DNA from: Fermentibacter sp964564435 | Lineage (GTDB): Bacteria; Fermentibacterota; Fermentibacteria; Fermentibacterales; Fermentibacteraceae | NCBI GenBank assembly: GCA_964564435.1 | Contig: CAZMAT010000006.1 | Location: 62,001 to 126,000, forward strand | DNA length: 64,000 bases | Reading direction: 5' to 3' | Shown: one piece after another, positions 17,607 through 25,506 of the stretch | How positions within the stretch are numbered: the first letter of the stretch is position 1 | Layout: the number at the start of each line of letters is the position of its first letter | Program-made: the position numbers and the translations under genes | Notes under the pieces: model-generated | Seen by the model: only the letters and a program-made list of their open reading frames with translations | Databases searched by the model: none | Told to the model about the DNA's origin: nothing

Positions 17607-18538
17607 GGGTTCTCGTGACCGGGGGGGCCGGCTTCATCGGAAGCCATCTCTGCGACAGGCTGGTGGCCGACGGGCACGACGTCGTGGCTCTGGACAACCT
17701 CATCACGGGCAGCACGGACAACATAGCCCACCTGGCCGGGAACCCGCGCTTCAGGTTCATCCACCACGACGTCACCGAATACATCTTCGTGAGCGGTCCG
17801 CTCGACTTCGTCTTCCACCTCGCCTCCCCGGCGAGCCCCGTGGACTACCTGACATATCCCATACAGACCCTCAAGGTAGGCGCACTCGGCACCCACAAGG
17901 CACTCGGGCTCGCGCTCGAGAAGGGAGCCGGATTCCTGCTCGCCTCCACGAGCGAGGTCTACGGCGATCCGCTCGTGCATCCGCAGTCCGAGGACTACTG
18001 GGGCAACGTCAACCCGGTGGGGCCGAGGGGTGTGTACGACGAGGCCAAGAGGTTCGCCGAAGCTCTGGCCTTCGCGTACATGCGCTACCACGGGCTCGGG
18101 GTGAGGATCGCGCGCATCTTCAACACCTACGGCCCCAGGATGAGGGCCGACGACGGCCGGGTGGTCCCCGCCTTCATCTGCCAGGCCCTGCGCGGCGAGG
18201 ATCTGACGGTCTTCGGCGACGGGAGCCAGACCAGGAGCTTCTGTTACGTCTCCGACACGGTCGACGGCCTGATCAGGCTGGCCCGCGGAGGCGACCCCGG
18301 GCCGGTCAACATAGGAAACCCCGACGAGATGACCGTTCTTCGCTTCGCCGAGACCATAAGGGGCATGATCGGCGGGTCGGGGAGGATAGTGTTCAAACCC
18401 CTCCCGGTCGACGACCCCAGGATCAGGAGACCCGACATCTCCCGGGCGGAATCATCCCTCGGGTGGACGCCTCGTGTAGGGTTCGACGAGGGCGTCTCCG
18501 GCACCATTTCGTACTTCAGGGAGAAGCTATGCCTCTGA
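17603..18538 (+). CDS. UDP-glucuronate decarboxylase (UDP-xylose synthase)
   Basis: The 311-residue SDR matches the UXS family, which decarboxylates UDP-glucuronate to UDP-xylose. It has RVLVTGGAGFIGSHLCDRL, HLASPASPVDYL, STSEVYGDPLVHPQ, the UXS-type YDEAKRFAEAL (Tyr and Lys), ARIFNTYGPRM and GDGSQTRSFCYV. The start is a TTG overlapping the rmlB stop, with GGGAGG six bases upstream; no ATG or GTG lies before the Rossmann motif without cutting it. Its likely substrate could be made by the nucleotide-sugar dehydrogenase at 46766-48400. It overlaps the export gene by 10 bases. Confidence 0.9.
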   Translation: MRVLVTGGAGFIGSHLCDRLVADGHDVVALDNLITGSTDNIAHLAGNPRFRFIHHDVTEYIFVSGPLDFVFHLASPASPVDYLTYPIQTLKVGALGTHKALGLALEKGAGFLLASTSEVYGDPLVHPQSEDYWGNVNPVGPRGVYDEAKRFAEALAFAYMRYHGLGVRIARIFNTYGPRMRADDGRVVPAFICQALRGEDLTVFGDGSQTRSFCYVSDTVDGLIRLARGGDPGPVNIGNPDEMTVLRFAETIRGMIGGSGRIVFKPLPVDDPRIRRPDISRAESSLGWTPRVGFDEGVSGTISYFREKLCL

Positions 18539-19698
18539 ACACGGCCCTCCTCCTCGCCGCCACGGCTACCCTGTCGCTCCCGACCCAGACTCCGTCGACG
18601 GCTGCGGTCCCGTCCCACGCCTTCGAGCCTGCCGACCGGGATGCGTACATCCTCGGCCCCGGAGACGTGCTCGACGTCATCGTGGAGGGAGGCGCCACCC
18701 CGGCCGTCCTGGCCTCGGGTCTGTTCCCGCAGTCTGTCTGCACTGTCTCGTCCGACGGCGTGCTCGCCGTATCGGGCATCGGGCAGGTCTCCGTCGAGGG
18801 CCTGACCATCGCGGAAGCCGAGATCGAGCTCGCGAGGCTCACCCGCAGCTACTACCCGGGCATGCGGATCGGCATCTCCCTCTCGACGCCCCGCCTCGTG
18901 AGGGTGAGGGCGTCGGGTGCGGTCTCGACCCCCGGCATCTATGCCATGTACGCTCTCCAGAGCGTCTCCGACCTCCTCGTCGAGGCCGGCGCCGCCGCGG
19001 CCTGCTCCCGGACCGGGTGGGTGTACTCCGACGGCGACTCGCTGCTTTTCGACCTCAGAACCGATCCCGCGACCCACATGCCCGTGTCGGATCCCCTCCT
19101 CGCGGGGGGCACGACGGTGATGTTCTCCACCTGCGAGCATCCCGCCTATGTCGTCAGACCCTCGCAGGAGGCGGTCGAGGGTGTTCCAGCGGTGTCGATG
19201 ATCCAGGCTTGGGAGGTGGAGCGACCCCTCGAACTCGCGCTGTTCCTCGAGATGACGGGCGGGGCGGGGGCGGACTTCGACCCCGGGCGTTCGGGGCTGC
19301 TGCACGGCGGGACCCTGGCGCCGATCTGGGGCGTCGACGGGCTGGCGGACCTCTTCGTGGAAGCGGGCGACACCCTGTTCCTCGCCGGAGCGGAGACGAA
19401 GGTGACTGTCGCCGGGGCGGTGGCGGCCCCGGGAGTGCATGACTGGATCGCAGGCCTCGCCGCGAGCGACTATGTCGGCCTTTCCGGGGGTGCCCTCCCG
19501 GATGCGGCCCTTGGCGGGATGAGGATAATGAGGGACGGAGAGATCATCGCCTCGGGAAGGGACGCCTCGGGTATCGAGCCTTCCCCGGGCGACATGGTCG
19601 AAGTCCCGTTCAAATGGGCGACCAGGAGCATGAACATGTTCGTGATACTGGGTTCGGTGGTAAGCGCAGCCGCCATAATCATCAACCTCAGCCAATGA
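18529..19698 (+). CDS. Polysaccharide export protein (Wza-like, SLBB domains)
   Basis: The 389-residue protein has an N-terminal signal sequence (MPLNTALLLAATATLSLP) without a lipobox cysteine. The Poly_export domain begins at YILGPGDVLDVIVEGG, with SDGVLAVSGIGQVSVEGLT following. Then come SLBB-like units (VRASGAVSTPGIYAM; VTVAGAVAAPGVHDW), and the chain ends in a hydrophobic helix FVILGSVVSAAAIIINL. Wza-family proteins form the outer-membrane channel for capsule or exopolysaccharide. Absence of the usual lipid anchor and presence of a C-terminal hydrophobic helix are distinctive. The next gene (Wzz-like) overlaps by ATGA. Confidence 0.82.
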   Translation: MPLNTALLLAATATLSLPTQTPSTAAVPSHAFEPADRDAYILGPGDVLDVIVEGGATPAVLASGLFPQSVCTVSSDGVLAVSGIGQVSVEGLTIAEAEIELARLTRSYYPGMRIGISLSTPRLVRVRASGAVSTPGIYAMYALQSVSDLLVEAGAAAACSRTGWVYSDGDSLLFDLRTDPATHMPVSDPLLAGGTTVMFSTCEHPAYVVRPSQEAVEGVPAVSMIQAWEVERPLELALFLEMTGGAGADFDPGRSGLLHGGTLAPIWGVDGLADLFVEAGDTLFLAGAETKVTVAGAVAAPGVHDWIAGLAASDYVGLSGGALPDAALGGMRIMRDGEIIASGRDASGIEPSPGDMVEVPFKWATRSMNMFVILGSVVSAAAIIINLSQ

Positions 19699-20924
19699 GC
19701 ACCGAGGACACCAGCCTCGGCGGACTGGCCGGCGAAGCCCTCCTGCTGATAGCCAGGAGCGTCAGGAAGCTGGCCGTGTTCTGCTTCATGGTGGCCGTCT
19801 GCACCGCCGTCTACACCCTGGTGGTCAAGCCGAGGTTCGAGGCGACTGCGATCGCCTCCGTCCCAGGGGCCTCCTCCTCGGCCGGGCTCTCTGCACTGAC
19901 CGGGCTCATCCCCGGCGCTCTGGGAGGCTCCCTCGGCGACATCGCCTCGAGCCTCCCGATGGAGATCGGGACTCCGTCGGGCACGGACATCACGGTTGTC
20001 GAGGCGGTCCTGTCCTCCCGGCAGGTGATGGAACGGATCGTGATAGACTACGACCTGATGCGGAGATGGCACTGCAGGTCGATGGACGACACGCTGAAGA
20101 AGCTCTCGAAGAGGGTCAGCGCGACCCTCACCACCGACGGGCTCTTCGTGGTGACGGCCTCCGGAGAGACCCGCGAGGAGGCAGCCTCCATGGCGTCGGA
20201 CATCATCTCCTTCGCCGACGAGGAGCTGGCTGTGATGGTGACGAGCCGGGCCCGCAGGGCCAGGATGGAGGCCGAGCACCTGCTGGCGGCGGCGCGTGAT
20301 TCGCTCGAAACCGCCCAGGAGAGGCTCGAGGCGTTCAGGGCCGCGACCGGCCTCATACTCCCGGAGGAGCAGGGGGCCGCCATGGTCCAGGCCCTGGGCC
20401 AGGTCGAGGCGGAGCTCCTGCTGGCGAGATCGGAGCTCTCCGGGGCGACCGCCACCCTGTCGTCGGGGAGCCCGGCGGCAAGGGAGCTCGCCGCGCGTGT
20501 CGGCTCCCTCGAGAGCGACCTCGCTCTCAGGCTGGGGGCGGGCGACAGCCTTAGCGTGTTCCCCGCCATGGACAGCCTCCCGGCCGGGATGCGCCAGTAC
20601 GGGAACCTCTATCTCGACGTGGAGATGAAGACCACTCTGGTGCTGATGCTGACTCAGCAGCTCGAGACCCTGAGGATCGAGGAAGCCCGCGAGAGCCCCA
20701 CCCTCGAGATCGTCCAGCCGCCGGTGGCGCCCAAGCAGAGGGTCTTCCCGAAACGCACCCTGATGGTCCTCGAGTTCACGGCCGTAGCCTTCGTCCTCGG
20801 CTGCCTCTGGCTGACGGTGGTGGCATACCTCCGCAGGCTCTCCAGGGACCCTGCCAAGGCCGAGTTCTGGAGGCAGTTCTCCGGGGCGATACTCGAACAG
20901 ATCCCAGCTCGCCGGAGCCGCTGA
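19695..20924 (+). CDS. Wzz-family polysaccharide chain-length / co-polymerase protein
   Basis: The 409-residue inner-membrane protein has one membrane helix near the N-terminus (about 24-45, LAVFCFMVAVCTAVYTLVV) and a second near the C-terminus (VLEFTAVAFVLGCLWLTVVAYL). Between them is a long periplasmic helical region with AAARDSLETAQERLEAFR and the proline-rich QPPVAPKQRVFPKR before the second helix, the Wzz signature. It has no tyrosine kinase domain after the second helix. It should set glycan chain length and pair with the Wza-like protein encoded just upstream. Confidence 0.82.
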   Translation: MSTEDTSLGGLAGEALLLIARSVRKLAVFCFMVAVCTAVYTLVVKPRFEATAIASVPGASSSAGLSALTGLIPGALGGSLGDIASSLPMEIGTPSGTDITVVEAVLSSRQVMERIVIDYDLMRRWHCRSMDDTLKKLSKRVSATLTTDGLFVVTASGETREEAASMASDIISFADEELAVMVTSRARRARMEAEHLLAAARDSLETAQERLEAFRAATGLILPEEQGAAMVQALGQVEAELLLARSELSGATATLSSGSPAARELAARVGSLESDLALRLGAGDSLSVFPAMDSLPAGMRQYGNLYLDVEMKTTLVLMLTQQLETLRIEEARESPTLEIVQPPVAPKQRVFPKRTLMVLEFTAVAFVLGCLWLTVVAYLRRLSRDPAKAEFWRQFSGAILEQIPARRSR

Positions 20925-20932
20925 GACCCGGG

Positions 20933-22234
20933 GTGATCCAGGAGATCAGGGCGTCCTGGGGGAGGCTCGTATCCGTCGGCCTCCCGGTCGTGGTGAGCCA
21001 GGGGACGAACGCCGTCTGGGGCGTGGTGACGCTCCTCGTCGCGAGGGTCCTCCCCGAACCTCAGTACGCCGCGTTCTCCCTGGCCAAGACCGTCGAGATC
21101 CTGGCCGTCACGATCGGCGGCGGCTTCGTCATGCAGGCCCTGCTGAAGTATGCGTCCGAAGGCTCCGGCAGGCGTGCCGAGACCGTGAACTCTGCGGCGG
21201 CCCTGGCGCTCGCCCTGACCGTGGCCGGGGCCGGCCTGCTCCTCGCGTGCGGAGGCCTGATACGGTCCTTCTACAGCGAGATCCCGCTAGCCGGCCTGCC
21301 CGTGGTCCTCTCGCTCATGGTCCTCTCGGAGGGCATCTGCGCCATCCCCCGGAACAACCTTCTCGCCGTGCAGAAGACCCGGCAGGTGATGTGGGGCGAC
21401 ATCACCGGCTTCTCCGTGAGGACCTCGATCGTCCTCTTCCTGGCGTTCTCGGGCAGGCTCTCCTCCCCTCATCCCATCTTCCTTGCCCAGACCCTGTCGA
21501 ATGCGGCATGCCTGCTGGTCCTCGTCCGGGGCGGGGGAAGGTTCTTCGAGAGGGGGGCCCGGGTCGCGCGGGAGAGCCTGGCCAGGGTGTGGAGGTTCTC
21601 TGTCTACACCCTGGGGACGTCGCTCGCCGCCTACGTCTACTCGTGGACGGACATCCTGATGCTCGGGCGGATGGCTCCCGGTGACGTCGCGACATACGGT
21701 GTCGCCCGGAGCCTCACCATGTTCGTGGCGAGCCTCAACCAGGCCGCGAACATCGTGCTGCTGCCGCTCGCCTCGAGGATGCACACCACCGGGCGGACCC
21801 CCGGGGTGGCCGCGAGGACCTGGCAGGGGATCATCCTGGTGGAGGCCGTCCAGCTCCCCTTCATAGCCGTTTTCGCGATCTTCCCGAGGCAGATCCTCGA
21901 TCTGCTCTTCGAGGGCAGGTACAGCGAAGGCTGGGCGGTCGTGACGGTGCTCGCCCTGCTGAACCTGGTCAAGCCTGTCGGGAGCCTCTTCTCCTCCACC
22001 GCATGCGGGCTGGGCAGGCCGGAGTACTCCCTCCGCTCGGTGCTGCTCACCGCGCTTCTCAACGTAGGCCTCAACGCGCTGTTGATACCCAGGCTCGGAG
22101 GGCTGGGGGCCGCCTATGCGACCGTGGTCTCGATGCTGGCGGGCGGGCTGGCGATATACCTCGCGGTCACCTCGTACCTGAAGAGGCAAACGGAAGGATC
22201 CGGAGAGACCGAGGCGGGTTCCGGCGCGGACTGA
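20933..22234 (+). CDS. Wzx-type polysaccharide flippase, copy 2
   Basis: The 433-residue polytopic membrane protein of the MOP superfamily has about 12-14 helices. Recognisable segments are SQGTNAVWGVVTLLVARVLP near the N-terminus, YSWTDILMLGRMAPGDVATYGVA in the middle, and KPVGSLFSSTACGLGRPEYSLR and LLNVGLNALLIPRLGGLGAAYAT near the end. It starts at GTG 20933, 8 bases after the Wzz gene. It is the last gene of the 19-kb operon and is followed directly by a hairpin. It is only distantly like the flippase at 9455-10840. Confidence 0.8.
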   Translation: MIQEIRASWGRLVSVGLPVVVSQGTNAVWGVVTLLVARVLPEPQYAAFSLAKTVEILAVTIGGGFVMQALLKYASEGSGRRAETVNSAAALALALTVAGAGLLLACGGLIRSFYSEIPLAGLPVVLSLMVLSEGICAIPRNNLLAVQKTRQVMWGDITGFSVRTSIVLFLAFSGRLSSPHPIFLAQTLSNAACLLVLVRGGGRFFERGARVARESLARVWRFSVYTLGTSLAAYVYSWTDILMLGRMAPGDVATYGVARSLTMFVASLNQAANIVLLPLASRMHTTGRTPGVAARTWQGIILVEAVQLPFIAVFAIFPRQILDLLFEGRYSEGWAVVTVLALLNLVKPVGSLFSSTACGLGRPEYSLRSVLLTALLNVGLNALLIPRLGGLGAAYATVVSMLAGGLAIYLAVTSYLKRQTEGSGETEAGSGAD

Positions 22235-22249
22235 GCGGGATGTTCCCGC
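22235..22249 (+). terminator. Hairpin after the polysaccharide operon
   Basis: GCGGGA, loop TGT, TCCCGC forms a perfect six-pair hairpin starting at the first base after the flippase stop codon, between two convergent genes. There is no long T-run after it, so it is a weak or factor-assisted terminator at best. Confidence 0.45.
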
Positions 22250-22267
22250 CTTCCATCACGGCAGGGG

Positions 22268-23263
22268 TCAGGATCCCTGTTCCGCTCCGGCGGGCGCGGA
22301 CGGCCGGGTGCAGAACCAGTGGAGGAAGACCCTGTCCGGTATCCTCCCGGCCACCCTGACGAGCACCGCGAGCACCGCCCAGGCGAAGACCGTCCTTGCC
22401 GCGAAGACCCCCCAGGCGCTTGCGCCCAGCGAGAGCATCAGCAGGCTGTCCTCCACGAGGCTGTGCGCGAGGCCCATCAGGCACAGTGAGAAGAAGACGT
22501 CCCTCGGGGGGATGGACCCTGATCTCGCTCCGGAGATGATGAGCCCGCCGCCGTAGGAGAGCCCGAGTATCATCCCGAAGATCGTGATGGTCGAAGCGGA
22601 GGGCCCTATCCCCATGGATACGAGGACGGGGCGCAGGCCCCTGTCCAGCAGGGCCGTGAAGCCGGTCCTCCTGAGGATCTTCAGGAGGGCGATGAGCGCA
22701 GTGACGATCAGGAATATCGACAGCAGGTTCTTCACCTGCCCCAGCGCCCATGCCCCCAGCCCCGCCCCGGCCGCCGCCGAAGGCTGCCAGAGGATCCGCG
22801 CCTCGCCGCCGAGCATGCCCAGGGCGTCGAAGATCGAGGAGAGGGCGGCTCCGATGGCGATCGCGCCACCCACCCTGAGGGGCAGCATGACCCTCATCCT
22901 CGCCCCGGCCTGCCTTGCGACGCCGAGCTCCACGGGCAGGGAGTGGGCGACCAGCATCATCGTGCAGACCACGGTGACCTGGGCGACCGTCATGTGGAGG
23001 GGAGGGGCCACCGACACGAATGTCACTATCCCGCCGTACAGGTTGGTGATCATGGCCGTGGCCCAGACGAGCCCCATGCTGCCGGGAAGGCCCACGACCG
23101 CCATCAGGGGCGAGAGCAGCCCCCCTGCCAGGTCGACGGCGCCGGTTTCCTCGAGGATCTTCACCGCGATCACTACGGGGATCATGATGCGGAAGAGCAC
23201 CAGGCTGACCGCAAGGGACTCCTTCAGGAGGGCACCGATCCGCGACGGGATTAGGCCGGGCAC
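22268..23263 (-). CDS. Nucleoside-recognition (Gate) domain membrane protein
   Basis: The 331-residue protein has about eight to nine membrane helices. It contains two Gate-like halves, each with an intramembrane polar motif: MGLVWATAMITNLYGGIV (about 60-80) and FGMILGLSYGGGLIISGA (about 230). The family includes spore maturation proteins SpmA/B and YjiH-like transporters; the substrate is unknown. The start is GTG 23263, overlapping the TAG stop of the upstream barrel gene by one base, so the two are co-transcribed. It converges on the polysaccharide operon. Confidence 0.75.
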   Translation of the reverse strand: MPGLIPSRIGALLKESLAVSLVLFRIMIPVVIAVKILEETGAVDLAGGLLSPLMAVVGLPGSMGLVWATAMITNLYGGIVTFVSVAPPLHMTVAQVTVVCTMMLVAHSLPVELGVARQAGARMRVMLPLRVGGAIAIGAALSSIFDALGMLGGEARILWQPSAAAGAGLGAWALGQVKNLLSIFLIVTALIALLKILRRTGFTALLDRGLRPVLVSMGIGPSASTITIFGMILGLSYGGGLIISGARSGSIPPRDVFFSLCLMGLAHSLVEDSLLMLSLGASAWGVFAARTVFAWAVLAVLVRVAGRIPDRVFLHWFCTRPSAPAGAEQGS

Positions 23264-23991
23264 TAGAGCAGGAGCCTGAAGCCCAGGACCGCGAAGCTCA
23301 CCATGGTGAAGTTGTAGGACTGATCGACGTCCGCTCCTCCCTCGAGGAACCTCCAGCCCATCGAGAGTCTGGCGTCCCTGTCGAAGGCCCAGCCCAGGCC
23401 GGCGAAGACGTCCTCGGCCCTGCCCACCGGCCCGGCGAGTGCGTCACCGTCGAGCAGCACGTGGAGGGGGCCGGAGGCCCTCCAGTCGAGGCCGAAGCTC
23501 ACCAGGGGGACGAAGCCGGTGTTCTCGGTGGATGCCGAGAGGCCTCCGCCCTCGAGCCTTATCGAGGCATCCCTGATCTTGGCCGATGCGCCGAGGCTGA
23601 TGCGCATGCCATCCCTGTCGACCACCGCGTACCTGTAGGTGAGCCTGTAGGAGTCGAACCTGTAGTCGGCCGTGATGTCCGTGCCCTCCGGGAACGTGGT
23701 GTCGTCGAACAGGATGTCCTCTTCGACGACGCCGTCCGATTCGATGCGGAGGGGGGCCGCGAAGAGGCTGATCTCGCTGCGCCCTGAGGAGATGCCGCAC
23801 CTCAGCCTGAAGAAGAGAGCGGGATCGGCATCGAGGTCGTCGGTGAGGGAGATCTCGTCGCCCGTCTCCCCGGGGACCCTCACATCGTTGTAGACCGACC
23901 AGCCCATGCCGGTCTCGGAGTCGACGAACCATCCCGCAGAAGCCGCCGGTGCCAGCAGGAGCGCGATCATTGTGACGGGGAGCAGTTTCAT
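23263..23991 (-). CDS. Small outer-membrane beta-barrel protein of unknown function
   Basis: The 242-residue protein has a clear signal peptide (MKLLPVTMIALLLAPAASA, then GW). The mature part alternates polar and hydrophobic residues in strands such as DSYRLTYRYAVVD, RISLGASAKIRD and ARLSMGWRFLEGGAD, and ends in FAVLGFRLLL, as in 8-12-stranded outer-membrane barrels. I do not recognise the family. The frame is open far upstream, but ATG 23991 has GGAAGGA in front and begins the signal peptide. Confidence 0.6.
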   Translation of the reverse strand: MKLLPVTMIALLLAPAASAGWFVDSETGMGWSVYNDVRVPGETGDEISLTDDLDADPALFFRLRCGISSGRSEISLFAAPLRIESDGVVEEDILFDDTTFPEGTDITADYRFDSYRLTYRYAVVDRDGMRISLGASAKIRDASIRLEGGGLSASTENTGFVPLVSFGLDWRASGPLHVLLDGDALAGPVGRAEDVFAGLGWAFDRDARLSMGWRFLEGGADVDQSYNFTMVSFAVLGFRLLL

Positions 23992-24048
23992 CACGATCCT
24001 TCCGTTGATCCCTCCGCGTGAAGATAACCCCCCGGGACCTCTGCATGC

Positions 24049-24054
24049 TATCCT
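24049..24054 (+). promoter_or_regulatory. Putative -10 box (TATCCT) of the nucleotidyltransferase gene
   Basis: TATCCT lies 21 bases before ATG 24076 in the short divergent gap. A TATCTT on the opposite strand (24021-24026) is 29 bases before the barrel gene start and may be its counterpart. No clear -35 is seen for either. Confidence 0.35.
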
Positions 24055-24075
24055 AGACGCAGGCGGGAGGGCTTC

Positions 24076-25506
24076 ATGGATCTGGCTGAAATGCTCTTCG
24101 AGACGTTCCGGGAATCCGGCAGGCAGCTCTTCCTCGTCGGAGGAACGGTGCGCGACAGGCTGCTGGGCCTCCCGCCCGGCGACCTGGATTTCGCCACGGA
24201 CGCCTCTCCGGAAGAGACTTCCCGCATCCTTCACGGTGCGGGGATCAGGACCCTCGATATCGGCAGGCGGTTCGGGACGATCACGGCGCTGGTCGACGGC
24301 CCGGACGGCGTGGGCAGGGCGGAGATCACGACCTACAGGTCGGAGAGGTACGAGAAGGGCTCCCGCAAGCCCGGAGTGCGCTTCGGATGCTCCCTGGAGG
24401 CGGACCTCCTCCGCAGGGACTTCACCGTCAACGCCATCGCGATGGGCCCTGACGGCTCGCTGGTGGATCCCTCGGGCGGCGTGGCGGACCTCGCGGCGGG
24501 GGTGCTCCGGACTCCCGGCGACCCCTTCGTGACGATCGCAGAGGATCCCCTCAGGAGCCTCAGGGCGGCCAGGTTCTCGGGAAGATTCGGATTCTCGGTG
24601 CAGGCCGACCTGGCCGGGGCTGTCCGGCGTGAGGCCGGGGCTCTCCGCGACGTTTCCGTCGAGAGATGGCTGAGAGAGCTCGACTCCATGCTCGAGGCCC
24701 CCGATGGCGAGGGAGCCGCTGCCTGCATGAGGTGTCTCGTGGATCTCGGCCTTCTCCCCGTCGTCCTCCCCGAGATCGCACCGCTCGCGTCCAGCGACGG
24801 CGAGGATCCCGGCGAGCACCATGTCCAGGGCGTGTGGAGCCATACCCTGTGCGTCCTGGCGAAGACCCCGCCGAGGCTCGTGCCGAGATGGGCCGCCCTC
24901 TTCCACGACGCGGGCAAGCCCTTCCGACGAACGGTCGACGCCGGCGGGTCCGTGCACTTCCACGGGCACCCCGAGATCGGGGCCGAGCTGGCGATGCAGG
25001 CCGGCGGCAGGCTGAGATTCCCCAGGGCCAGGAGGATGGACGTCGCAGGCCTCGTGCGGCTGCACCAGAGGCCTGCGGAATACTCTCCGGGCTGGGGCGA
25101 CGGTGCCGTCAGGAGGCTTGCCAGGGATGCGGGAGACCTGCTGGAGGACCTTCTCGTGCTCTCCGAGGCCGATTCCGCATGCCGGGCTCCCGGTTCGGCC
25201 GGAGACAGGGCCGTGAGGCTCGCCGAACTCCGGAGAAGGCTCAGGATGGACCCCGTCGCCTCCTCCGGAAGACTCGTCCCCGGCGAGGTCGGTGAATTCC
25301 TCGCGAGGGATCTCGGGCCGGGAGGGGGCCGTGAGACCGGGGCGCTGCTGGCCGTCCTGGAGGAGATGGTATTGTCCGGCTCGATCCCTCCCGATGCAGG
25401 ACCGGAAGTCTTCCTCGAGGCTCTGGGGCGCTACCGGAGGCGGTCGTCCGGGAGCCCCTCGGAGAAGAGCGAAGAAGGCTCGAGAACGACCGACGGGGAG
25501 CCGTAG
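24076..25506 (+). CDS. CCA-adding / poly(A) polymerase family nucleotidyltransferase with HD domain
   Basis: The 476-residue class II nucleotidyltransferase has LVGGTVRDRLLG at about residue 20, the metal-binding pair in GDLDFATD (Asp36, Asp38), RRDFTVNAIAM at about 117-127, and DPLRSLRAARFSGRFGF for tRNA binding. A C-terminal HD domain has HDAGKP (His277-Asp278) and FHGHPEIGA. The family adds CCA to tRNA 3' ends or A-tails to RNA; CCA-adding with HD phosphohydrolase is most likely because no other copy is in view, but the nucleotide specificity is not settled by eye. It overlaps the convergent protease gene by 76 bases at the 3' end. Confidence 0.85.
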   Translation: MDLAEMLFETFRESGRQLFLVGGTVRDRLLGLPPGDLDFATDASPEETSRILHGAGIRTLDIGRRFGTITALVDGPDGVGRAEITTYRSERYEKGSRKPGVRFGCSLEADLLRRDFTVNAIAMGPDGSLVDPSGGVADLAAGVLRTPGDPFVTIAEDPLRSLRAARFSGRFGFSVQADLAGAVRREAGALRDVSVERWLRELDSMLEAPDGEGAAACMRCLVDLGLLPVVLPEIAPLASSDGEDPGEHHVQGVWSHTLCVLAKTPPRLVPRWAALFHDAGKPFRRTVDAGGSVHFHGHPEIGAELAMQAGGRLRFPRARRMDVAGLVRLHQRPAEYSPGWGDGAVRRLARDAGDLLEDLLVLSEADSACRAPGSAGDRAVRLAELRRRLRMDPVASSGRLVPGEVGEFLARDLGPGGGRETGALLAVLEEMVLSGSIPPDAGPEVFLEALGRYRRRSSGSPSEKSEEGSRTTDGEP

